The position numbers were made by a program, and so were the translations under genes. A stretch of 7,471 nt of DNA from K23-9 sp049680365 (lineage in GTDB: Bacteria > Planctomycetota > Planctomycetia > Pirellulales > Pirellulaceae): the NCBI GenBank assembly GCA_049680365.1, contig JBAUHQ010000254.1, positions 1-7,471 of the forward strand. Reading direction: 5' to 3'. How positions within the stretch are numbered: the stretch's first letter is position 1; every line of letters begins with the position of its first letter. Positions 1 through 5,915 of the stretch are shown piece by piece. Below the pieces are notes generated by a model, which was not told the origin of the DNA, did not search any database, and saw nothing but the letters and a program-made list of their open reading frames with translations.

Positions 1-206
1 TCGAACGTGTCGACTTGGCTTGGGCCGCCTTGCATGAAAATGAAAATCACACGTTTGGCGCGCGGAGAAAAATGCGGCAACTTTGGCGTCAATGGATTCG
101 ACGCACCGGCAGCCTCGTGATGCGCCATCGCAGCAGCCGATAGAAACCCAAATCCGCAGGCGGCAGATTTCAGTGCATCACGTCGCGAGAAGGTGAAAGG
201 GTTCAT
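1..206 (-). CDS. DUF1501 family protein, N-terminal part (runs off the left edge)
   Basis: The first 68 residues of a DUF1501 protein, a planctomycete-rich family with a sulfatase/alkaline-phosphatase-like fold. Its start reads MNPFTFSRRDALKSAACG, a twin-arginine (Tat) signal with S-R-R-D at residues 7-10, followed by a hydrophobic Gly/Ala-rich stretch to about residue 27 and a likely cleavage near residues 33-36. The mature part then gives K-R-V-I-F-I-F-M-Q-G-G-P-S-Q-V-D-T-F (51-68), the typical opening of this family. The ATG at 206 lies 6 bases after the stop of the upstream cytochrome gene, so the two are almost surely co-transcribed. No Shine-Dalgarno sequence is visible; coupling to the upstream gene is likely. 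Known of the family: it is usually encoded beside DUF1549/DUF1553 proteins. The function is not established. Family and start are well supported; the rest of the gene lies outside the window. Confidence 0.93.
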   Translation of the reverse strand, partial: MNPFTFSRRDALKSAACGFGFLSAAAMAHHEAAGASNPLTPKLPHFSPRAKRVIFIFMQGGPSQVDTF

Positions 207-212
207 GGCGGG

Positions 213-3200
213 CTAATTGAGGTATCGAAAATCAAGGCATTGCAGCAATGTTTGGTAGAGCAACGCGTACTTTTGCGCACGTTCGGAATCACCAAAGTCA
301 CGCAGGAATTCGCTGGCAAGTCTTAGCTCCTCGTCGCTTGGGTCGCGGCAAAGGACTTGCAAATACGCTGTTTGGACCAATTGCAAATCTGACATCGCTC
401 CGTTTTCCAATAGCCTATTCGCAGCAAGTCGTGTTTGCTTGATCACGTCGGGGTGGTTCATCAAGAGCAACGCCTGCGGAGCGATCGTACTGGATGTCCG
501 TCGCCCGCGTTGAATGTTGGGGTCCGCAAAATCGAATGCTTCAAACATCTGCGGCAGCGTATTGCGAAACACGGGCACATAAACACTTCGACGCGTGGAG
601 AGAAACTGATAGCCGTATTCGGAATTTGTTCCCTCGGCCACGTTCGGACCGCCTGCACTCTCGTCCAACGTTCCCGCCACGTAAAGCAATGTGTCGCGAA
701 AATCCTCCGCACGCAATCGCTTGCGGTTCATTCGCCACAGAAGCTTGTTGTCAGGATCGATCATCTCATTCTCTGCATGCGTGTCGGTACCAAGTTGATA
801 GACATGTGAAAGCATGATCTCGCGAATCAACTGTTTGATCGACCAATCGTTTTCGACGAACTGGGTCGCCAAATGATCCAGCAATTGCGGATGCGTAGGC
901 ATTGATCCCATGCTGCCAAAGTTGTCGACTGATTCGACGATACCACGGCCAAACAACCAATGCCAAGCTCGATTGACAATCACTCGTGAAGTCAGCGGAT
1001 TATTGGGATTGGCAATCCAATCGGCCAGCTCACGACGACCACTTTCGCCTGGCGCAATGGCTGGTCGTGGAACACTGGAAGCGACTTGCAGCACACCGCG
1101 CGGGACGATCGGACCTTTGTTGTGGACGACGCCGCGAATCGCAAGCGGAATGTCCCCCGCGTCCGAGTCATCGCCGGTGACCATGGCGGTCGGACGATGC
1201 GGACCTTCGTTCTGCAACGTCGTCAACTGCCCGTTTAACTTGCTGATCTCCTTCGCGACTCGCTTTCGTCGTTCGTCACGAATCTTGGCTTGGTCACCAA
1301 CGGGAATGAACTGCACGGCGTCGATGATGACGTATTTGCCATCCGTTCCCTCAGTGCCAATCGTGACGCTCCCGGATCGGCCAGCGACGAATTTAAACTC
1401 GCCGACCGAACGAAACAGCTTGTCGATGGGCGCTTCGGTGCCTTCATCGATTTTGACCACCGCTTCACCGTCCGCATGTCGTACGGTGACCGGAACACCG
1501 TTTGCGCGGCGAACATTCGTATTATGAGCGATGCGTACTTCGTAGATTCCGTCGCTTGGCAAAGTGGGAGTAAACGTGGCCGATTTTTCGCCTTTGGATT
1601 CTTTCAAGTCATGCTGATAACTGGCACCAACGAACGGGGGCGTGTGGACCGAATGTTTCCACTGGCCGACCAGCACTGCCTGCGTGTCATCGACAACGAT
1701 CCCGTCTAGCTTGCTGGCGTCTTGGACTACGAAGGGAATATTCGCTGCAATGTCGACTTGATCGGGTGTGGGAAGCGGTGGCAAATCGGTCGGTACAAAG
1801 ACAACTGCGTCGGCGATTACGACTCCATCGGTGGTGTCTTCCGTCGAAATCACGACGTGCGGATCTTGCTCGGGATCGAAGTGGAAAACTCCCACTGAAG
1901 TGAATGCACCGTTGATCTGTGGCCGTTGTTTTTGGTTGATCCGCACAACGGATTCACCTGCAGCGTGATGAATGTGGACCGGGACACTCGTCGCGCGATT
2001 GTTGAACGGCGAATAGACCACTCGAACGTCGTACGAACCTTCGCGAGGCAGATCCGGTCGAAAAGTGGCTGACTTATTCCCTTTGTCGGCTGTTCCATCG
2101 TGAATGTACTTGCCGTCGACGTAGGGGCCCGCCGATGTCGACGGAGTCCACTGCCCAACCAGCTCCGCTGCGGCATCATCGACTACGATCCCTGCAATTG
2201 ACGACGATGGAAGGTTTCGATGCTGTGTCGACGATTCTTCAGTCGGCATGCCGCCCAGTCGTTCTAGCTCGGCCGTCTTCTGCTTGATCGATGATTCCAA
2301 AACGGCAATCTGCTTTTCTTTCTCGCGAAGCAACCGGTCGTCCTCTGGAGACACCGGGAGCTCGACCTTGTTCCACGTCGACACGTTGGAATGAATCATT
2401 GCCTTGGTACTCCTTAAGATGCCAGCCAACGCGTAATAGTCTTCCGCCGGAATCGGGTCAAACTTGTGGTCATGACATCGCGCACAACCGATCGTCATAC
2501 CCAGAAACGACTTACCGATCGTGTCGAGCTGCTCATCGACGACATCCATTTCCAAAACATCTTTGTCTTGAAGTTCGTAGTTCGTCGGCCCCAGCAAAAG
2601 ATAAGCGGTCGCAACCAGTTTACGACTCTTATCTTGCCAATCGTCAGCTTCTAACAGATCGCCAGCGATTTGTTCGCGGATGAATTTGTCGAAAGGGAGA
2701 TCACGATTGAGCGAGTCGATCACGTAGTCGCGGTATCGCCAAGCGTTGGGAAACAGCAACGTTCGTCCGCCCCCACTGGATTGCGCAAACCGCACCACAT
2801 CCAGCCAGTGTCTGCCCCAGCGTTCACCAAACTTTGGCGAGTCCAACAGCCGATCGATTAGGTTTTCATAAGCGTTCGGTGACGGATCTTTTACGAACGC
2901 ATGGAGTTCGGCGGGCGTTGGTGGCAGTCCGGTCAGATCGTAGTAGGCGCGGCGTGCCAGAACATGTGGGCGTGCATCATCGACAACGGACATCCCGGCT
3001 TGCTCTATCCGCGCCAGCACAAATTGGTCGATCGTCGTCCGTGCCCAAGCTGTATCTGCAACACTTGGTGGCCTGGGGCTGGCGATCGGTTGAAACGACC
3101 AAAACTTGCGACCAACCTCAATGGTTGGCGGCCCGCCTTGCGTCGAACTCGATTCCGTTGGCGTCTTATTCCGCGGATCCGGCGCACCAAGTTCAATCCA

Positions 3201-3557
3201 CTTTTCAAACGCGGCAATGGTTGCTTGGGGAAGCTTGCCTCGCGGAGGCATTTCCAACGCAGGATCTTCGTAACGAATCGCACGTATAAGATGGCTCTGC
3301 GATGGATCGTCGATCGAAATCGCATCTCCCGAGTCGCCACCTTTGGCCAGGAGAGCAGCAGTATCCAATCGCAGCCCACCTTGCTGCTTTTTGTCGCCAT
3401 GGCATCGGATACACTCGCGGACCAGGGTTGGCCGCACATGCTTTTCAAAAATTTCAAGGCCAGCGGCATGGTCTTCGTCCGCTGCATCGACCACCGCCGC
3501 TGTCAGCATTGCCAACATCAACGTCGCGATTTGCATGGAATTTCGAGAGCTAGTCAT
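213..3557 (-). CDS. Secreted planctomycete cytochrome-like protein: PSCyt1, DUF1549, two golvesin-type domains, DUF1553
   Basis: A 1114-residue exported protein. Residues 1-25 form a signal peptide (hydrophobic I-A-T-L-M-L-A-M-L at 10-18, likely cleavage after V-D-A, 23-25). A PSCyt1 domain (about 30-125) has the heme motif C-I-R-C-H (49-53) and an M-P-P at 103-105 that could supply the axial methionine. DUF1549/PSCyt2 (about 170-385) has a second C-A-R-C-H (358-362) in the family's G-C-A-R-C-H-D-H-K-F-D-P block. A coiled-coil-like helix (405-436) is followed by two related beta domains (455-589 and 618-752) resembling golvesin C-terminal/Xly carbohydrate-binding modules, a second charged helix (756-785), then DUF1553/PSD1 (about 835-1100). 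The two helices are what family members usually carry as one hairpin, so the beta domains look inserted at its tip. The reading frame stays open to 3842, but that extension is arginine-rich, precedes the signal peptide and overlaps the cupin gene. ATG 3536 is an alternative start that keeps the signal peptide. Heme attachment and electron transfer are inferred from motifs only. Confidence 0.95.
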   Translation of the reverse strand: MTSSRNSMQIATLMLAMLTAAVVDAADEDHAAGLEIFEKHVRPTLVRECIRCHGDKKQQGGLRLDTAALLAKGGDSGDAISIDDPSQSHLIRAIRYEDPALEMPPRGKLPQATIAAFEKWIELGAPDPRNKTPTESSSTQGGPPTIEVGRKFWSFQPIASPRPPSVADTAWARTTIDQFVLARIEQAGMSVVDDARPHVLARRAYYDLTGLPPTPAELHAFVKDPSPNAYENLIDRLLDSPKFGERWGRHWLDVVRFAQSSGGGRTLLFPNAWRYRDYVIDSLNRDLPFDKFIREQIAGDLLEADDWQDKSRKLVATAYLLLGPTNYELQDKDVLEMDVVDEQLDTIGKSFLGMTIGCARCHDHKFDPIPAEDYYALAGILRSTKAMIHSNVSTWNKVELPVSPEDDRLLREKEKQIAVLESSIKQKTAELERLGGMPTEESSTQHRNLPSSSIAGIVVDDAAAELVGQWTPSTSAGPYVDGKYIHDGTADKGNKSATFRPDLPREGSYDVRVVYSPFNNRATSVPVHIHHAAGESVVRINQKQRPQINGAFTSVGVFHFDPEQDPHVVISTEDTTDGVVIADAVVFVPTDLPPLPTPDQVDIAANIPFVVQDASKLDGIVVDDTQAVLVGQWKHSVHTPPFVGASYQHDLKESKGEKSATFTPTLPSDGIYEVRIAHNTNVRRANGVPVTVRHADGEAVVKIDEGTEAPIDKLFRSVGEFKFVAGRSGSVTIGTEGTDGKYVIIDAVQFIPVGDQAKIRDERRKRVAKEISKLNGQLTTLQNEGPHRPTAMVTGDDSDAGDIPLAIRGVVHNKGPIVPRGVLQVASSVPRPAIAPGESGRRELADWIANPNNPLTSRVIVNRAWHWLFGRGIVESVDNFGSMGSMPTHPQLLDHLATQFVENDWSIKQLIREIMLSHVYQLGTDTHAENEMIDPDNKLLWRMNRKRLRAEDFRDTLLYVAGTLDESAGGPNVAEGTNSEYGYQFLSTRRSVYVPVFRNTLPQMFEAFDFADPNIQRGRRTSSTIAPQALLLMNHPDVIKQTRLAANRLLENGAMSDLQLVQTAYLQVLCRDPSDEELRLASEFLRDFGDSERAQKYALLYQTLLQCLDFRYLN
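1302..1706 (-). repeat. Golvesin/Xly-type beta domain, copy 2 of the cytochrome-like protein
   Basis: Codes for residues 618-752. My hand alignment with copy 1 gives roughly 45% identical residues over about 136 positions with only small gaps, so the pair arose by an old tandem duplication and is not a recent DNA-level repeat. The linker between copies (about 590-617) is proline-containing and short. Confidence 0.75.
1791..2195 (-). repeat. Golvesin/Xly-type beta domain, copy 1 of the cytochrome-like protein
   Basis: Codes for residues 455-589 of the cytochrome-like protein. Shared landmarks with copy 2 are G-I-V-V-D-D, L-V-G-Q-W, K-S-A-T-F-x-P-x-L-P, V-P-V-x-x-x-H-A-x-G-E and I-x-D-A-V-x-F-x-P. 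These match, from memory, the golvesin C-terminal-like module found beside polysaccharide- and wall-degrading domains. Ligand binding is inferred. Confidence 0.75.
2472..2486 (-). other. Codons of CxxCH motif 2 (DUF1549)
   Basis: The minus strand reads TGT GCG CGA TGT CAT, giving C-A-R-C-H at residues 358-362. The surrounding block is the conserved DUF1549 signature. Whether this motif binds heme covalently is not known to me. Confidence 0.75.
3399..3413 (-). other. Codons of heme-binding motif CxxCH 1 (PSCyt1)
   Basis: The minus strand reads TGT ATC CGA TGC CAT, giving C-I-R-C-H at residues 49-53 soon after the signal peptide, as in c-type cytochrome domains of the PSCyt1 family. Confidence 0.85.
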
Positions 3558-3631
3558 GCCGACTAGTATAGGAGCTGGACTGCCACCAAGCACCCACTTT
3601 GTCACACATCGCAACGCATTAAAAACCAGCC
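3558..3631. promoter_or_regulatory. Divergent intergenic region between cytochrome operon and cupin operon
   Basis: These 74 bases must hold the promoters for both divergent units. On the minus strand a TATACT (3570 down to 3565) resembles a -10 box; transcription would then begin near 3558, giving an almost leaderless message for the 3557 start or a leader of about 22 bases for the 3536 start. No convincing -35 partner is seen. On the plus strand a TTGTCA lies at 3600-3605 but has no well-spaced -10 box. An inverted repeat CTAGTC-5-GACTAG (3550-3566) covers the cytochrome start codon. All promoter elements here are weak guesses. Confidence 0.35.
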
Positions 3632-3952
3632 ATGCCCAGTCTCCTGGAGAACCTGCCCGATTCGCTTCCTGAGGAAATCCACGAAACTTTGGCATCTGGC
3701 GGTGCCTTTCGCATTGACCGAATCGTCTCAACCGGACATGCCAGCGAAGCCGACTCTTGGTACGATCAGGATCAAGCCGAATGGCTAGTCGTCTTGCAGG
3801 GCGAAGCGATCTTGCAATTCGACGACGAAGCCGAACTGACACACTTGAAATCCGGCGATTGCGTCAACATTCCGGCACGTCGACGTCATCGTGTTCACTG
3901 GACCAGCGACCAGCAACCGACCGTTTGGTTGGCCATTTACTTCAACTCCTGA
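3632..3952 (+). CDS. Small single-domain cupin protein
   Basis: A 106-residue cytoplasmic protein made almost wholly of one RmlC-like cupin barrel. Cupin motif 1 is degenerate: G-H-A-S-E-A-D-S-W-Y-D-Q-D-Q-A-E-W (35-51) leads into L-V-V-L-Q-G-E (52-58), keeping the glutamate (E50) and glycine (G57) but lacking the usual H-x-H pair. Motif 2 is kept as G-D-C-V-N-I-P-A-R-R-R-H (75-86), with H89 close by. A metal site is thus possible but not canonical. The family includes many short cupins of unknown role; a ligand-sensing or small enzymatic role cannot be told apart from sequence. It is the first gene of a tight plus-strand operon, and its TGA is directly followed by the next ATG with no spacer. 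No Shine-Dalgarno sequence precedes the ATG. The frame is not compatible with the upstream extension of the minus-strand cytochrome frame, which supports the shorter cytochrome start. Confidence 0.87.
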   Translation: MPSLLENLPDSLPEEIHETLASGGAFRIDRIVSTGHASEADSWYDQDQAEWLVVLQGEAILQFDDEAELTHLKSGDCVNIPARRRHRVHWTSDQQPTVWLAIYFNS

Positions 3953-4513
3953 ATGTCTAAGCTTCAGCAACGTTATCACGCACAGCACTTCGACAACGAA
4001 TACGAGTTGGTCGACGGTGTGGCGATGCATGCTCAGAGCGGTGATCGATTTCAAATTCCTCCGTCTGTCCTAAAGCGGCATCTGGCCATCGGTCACTTCG
4101 TCGAACTGCGACTCGATTCGCCCCGGTTTTCGGTGCACGACGACGATGCTCAGCGCTGTAGTTGTCCGTCTTGCGATGGTGAAATGAGCAATCCGATTTT
4201 GAGGCACGAACACCCAGCATCGCTTTGGCCATTACCAGAACAAAATGTGCCGGCACGCGGTTGGGGCGAAGATTTCTGGGTGCAAATTACATCGCAAGAC
4301 GAATCTGCCAGCCGCGATTTGTTTTCCGGTCGCGTCGATAATCCGCTGGTCGAATTTCGTTTGCATGGGATCAAGCTAGACGACGAAATCGTCTTTCATC
4401 GAAACCATATCCTGGCGATCCACAGCATCAATCGCGCAGAACTTGTCGCGTCGATGAGTGTCGCCGAGATGAAGGAATTGGCGGCATGGATCTCGACCGA
4501 ACGAAATCTCTGA
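3953..4513 (+). CDS. Unrecognised 186-residue protein with CxCxxC cluster (possibly DUF2314-like)
   Basis: I do not recognise this gene firmly. It has no signal peptide or membrane segment, so it should be cytoplasmic. Residues 33-54 (F-Q-I-P-P then L-A-I-G-H-F-V-E-L) and 105-155 (G-E-D-F-W-V-Q-I-T, F-S-G-R-V-D-N-P, L-D-D-E-I-V-F, H-I-L-A-I) recall, from memory, the layout of DUF2314-like proteins: a short strand-rich fold with a W-V-x-I strand and a late G/D-D-E-x-x-F strand. Between them sits C-S-C-P-S-C (69-74) followed by H85 and H87, a possible zinc or other metal site that looks like an insertion in that fold. The C-terminal 25 residues are predicted helical (M-S-V-A-E-M-K-E-L-A-A-W-I). 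The ATG abuts the cupin stop codon with no spacing, and the 3' end overlaps the peptidase gene, so this is an inner operon gene likely translated by coupling. Confidence 0.85.
   Translation: MSKLQQRYHAQHFDNEYELVDGVAMHAQSGDRFQIPPSVLKRHLAIGHFVELRLDSPRFSVHDDDAQRCSCPSCDGEMSNPILRHEHPASLWPLPEQNVPARGWGEDFWVQITSQDESASRDLFSGRVDNPLVEFRLHGIKLDDEIVFHRNHILAIHSINRAELVASMSVAEMKELAAWISTERNL
4471..4476 (+). promoter_or_regulatory. Probable ribosome-binding site for the DUF2817 gene start at 4486
   Basis: GAAGGA lies 9 bases before ATG 4486, inside the end of the upstream gene. It is one of the few Shine-Dalgarno-like sequences in the window and favours ATG 4486 over ATG 4513. Confidence 0.45.
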
Positions 4514-5595
4514 TGTTGGACGCAACGCGATACTTTTCTGCAAGCTACGCCGAAGCCAAGGAGCGTTTCGTCTCGATTGCAAAGATGCGGGGTGCGCGAC
4601 TCCTGAGCTATCCGGTTGGTCGCGATGCCACGCTTTCGATCGATGTTGCCATCATCGGCCCGGCGGATGCGGAACAAACCACGGTCATCTCGTCAGGACT
4701 TCATGGCGTGGAAGGGTTCTTTGGCAGCGCCGCGCAATTCGCATGGCTGGATCAGGCGGATACTGACGCGATGAAATCACGGGTTGTTTTGATTCATGCC
4801 ATCAACCCATACGGCTTCGCCAATTACCGTCGTTGGAACGAAGACAACGTCGATTTGAATCGCAACTTTCATTCAAGTGTTGCTGGCTACCAAGGTTCAC
4901 CGCCCTCCTATGCCGCGCTGGAAACGCTGCTGAATCCGAGGTCGCCGCCAAGTCGCTTCGAACCATTTCGACTCAAAGCGATTTGGCAAATCGCTCGAAT
5001 GGGTTTGCCAGCAGTCAAGCAAGCGGTCGCCGGTGGACAGTATGAGTATCCGCAAGGTGTCTTTTATGGAGGAAGTGCATCCAGCGAATCGGTCAGAATT
5101 GTCCAAGCCAACTATGTCGATTGGATTGGCGATTCGCAAAACGTCATCCACTTGGATCTACACACCGGTTTGGGGAGGCATGCGTGTTGCAAGCTGTTGC
5201 TGGAGAAGCCGAAGAGTGACTCCGAGTATCGTTGGTATGCAAGCACCTTCGGCGACGATCGTGTCGAGACTAAGCCGCTTGAAGCTGCAACAGGCACCGC
5301 CTACAAAACCTCAGGATCGTTCGGCAGTTGGCTGCATGAACTCAACGCCAGTCGCAACTTTCGTTTTGCGTTAGCGGAATTTGGCACGTACGGCGTTCTG
5401 CGTGTCTTGGCGGCGCTGCGAGCAGAAAACCGTGCCCACTTCTATGCAGATGACAACTCGCCCTGTAGTCAGCGCGCAAAAGCGGAATTGGTCGAGTGTT
5501 TTTGTCCCTCCAGCGACCGCTGGCGAAATCAAGTCATCAGCACCGCCGTCGAAATCATCGAACTGGCAACCACTGCGAAGCTGGAGCCTAAATGA
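4486..5595 (+). CDS. DUF2817 / M14-like zinc carboxypeptidase family protein
   Basis: A 369-residue protein of the DUF2817 family, which shares the M14 metallocarboxypeptidase fold; members are expected to cleave amide or peptide bonds at a C-terminus, though substrates are mostly unknown. The catalytic set is complete: zinc ligands H73 and E76 in H-G-V-E-G (73-77), third ligand H226 in H-L-D-L-H-T-G-L-G (222-230), carboxylate-binding N125-R126 in N-V-D-L-N-R-N-F (121-128), and the general base E298 in A-L-A-E-F-G-T-Y (295-302). N-P-Y-G-F (108-112) is also typical. There is no signal peptide, so it acts in the cytoplasm, unlike most secreted M14 enzymes. ATG 4486 has GAAGGA 9 bases upstream and overlaps the previous gene by 28 bases; ATG 4513 (360 residues) overlaps its stop by one base as TGATG and is a real alternative, since family similarity starts just after it. 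The 3' end overlaps the phosphatase start as ATGA. Confidence 0.92.
   Translation: MDLDRTKSLMLDATRYFSASYAEAKERFVSIAKMRGARLLSYPVGRDATLSIDVAIIGPADAEQTTVISSGLHGVEGFFGSAAQFAWLDQADTDAMKSRVVLIHAINPYGFANYRRWNEDNVDLNRNFHSSVAGYQGSPPSYAALETLLNPRSPPSRFEPFRLKAIWQIARMGLPAVKQAVAGGQYEYPQGVFYGGSASSESVRIVQANYVDWIGDSQNVIHLDLHTGLGRHACCKLLLEKPKSDSEYRWYASTFGDDRVETKPLEAATGTAYKTSGSFGSWLHELNASRNFRFALAEFGTYGVLRVLAALRAENRAHFYADDNSPCSQRAKAELVECFCPSSDRWRNQVISTAVEIIELATTAKLEPK
5583..5586 (+). promoter_or_regulatory. Ribosome-binding site for the phosphatase-like gene
   Basis: GGAG lies 5 bases before ATG 5592, within the last codons of the peptidase gene. Together with the ATGA stop/start overlap it supports 5592 as the start and translational coupling. 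Confidence 0.5.
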
Positions 5596-5915
5596 ATATT
5601 CTGTTCGTGTGCAGCAAGAACCAATGGCGTAGCCCGACGGCAGAGAAGGTCTACGAACGTCACGCCGAAATCAACGTGCGTTCGGGTGGAACGGCCAGCA
5701 GTGCTCGACACCGCGTATCGCTATCGGATATCCAATGGGCTGACTGCATTTGCGTGATGGAGCAAAAACACAAGCAGCGTTTGCTTGCCGATTTCTCGCA
5801 AGCTCTTGCACGTAAGTCACTGCACGTACTGGACATTCCCGATGAATACAAGTTCATGGATCCAGAGTTAGTCAGTTTGATTCAGTCCGCGGTTGATCCG
5901 TTGTTGAATGCTTGA
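5592..5915 (+). CDS. Minimal low-molecular-weight protein tyrosine phosphatase-like protein (COG4551 type)
   Basis: A 107-residue cytoplasmic protein. The start M-N-I-L-F-V-C-S-K-N-Q-W-R-S-P-T-A-E places the phosphatase P-loop C-x5-R at residues 7-13, with C7 as nucleophile and R13 as phosphate-binding arginine, followed by S14. G-G-T-A-S-S (32-37) and W-A-D-C-I-C-V-M-E (49-57) are also family features. It is much shorter than classical LMW phosphatases (about 150 residues) and lacks their D-P-Y/W general-acid segment in the usual place; the L-D-I-P-D-E-Y-K-F-M-D-P-E-L block (79-92) carries aspartates that could serve instead. This matches the short, predicted tyrosine-phosphatase group I recall as COG4551. 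It is the last gene of the operon, starting inside the stop of the peptidase gene. The last 44 bases are also the end of the esterase gene on the other strand; the residues before the end are family-like, so the overlap appears genuine. Confidence 0.88.
   Translation: MNILFVCSKNQWRSPTAEKVYERHAEINVRSGGTASSARHRVSLSDIQWADCICVMEQKHKQRLLADFSQALARKSLHVLDIPDEYKFMDPELVSLIQSAVDPLLNA
5872..5915. other. Tail-to-tail coding overlap of phosphatase and esterase genes
   Basis: The plus-strand stop TGA is at 5913-5915 and the minus-strand stop TGA is at 5874-5872, so 44 bases code on both strands. There is no room for a conventional terminator between the two transcription units and no hairpin with a T-run is visible here. 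Confidence 0.85.

Noticed and set aside
910..1527. 205-codon plus-strand open frame antisense to the cytochrome gene
   Set aside because: It is Ser/Pro/Arg-rich with no domain-like pattern and lies wholly inside the golvesin-type and DUF1553 coding region, so it is a shadow of that frame.
1302..2195. Recent DNA duplication or mobile insertion carrying the beta domains
   Set aside because: The two copies are clearly diverged at the DNA level, and there are no direct target repeats or terminal inverted repeats around them.
2901..3566. 221-codon plus-strand open frame antisense to the PSCyt1/DUF1549 region
   Set aside because: It has no recognisable motif, an odd Arg/Cys/Trp/His-rich composition, and lies opposite strongly conserved heme-motif codons.
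3550..3566. Inverted repeat CTAGTC-5-GACTAG as a firm operator
   Set aside because: Six-base arms with a short spacer are expected several times by chance in a window of this size; its position is suggestive, so it is kept only as a low-interest remark.
3558..3842. Upstream extension of the cytochrome reading frame (95 extra residues)
   Set aside because: It is rich in arginine with no family-like sequence, precedes a clear signal peptide, and overlaps the well-supported cupin gene on the other strand.
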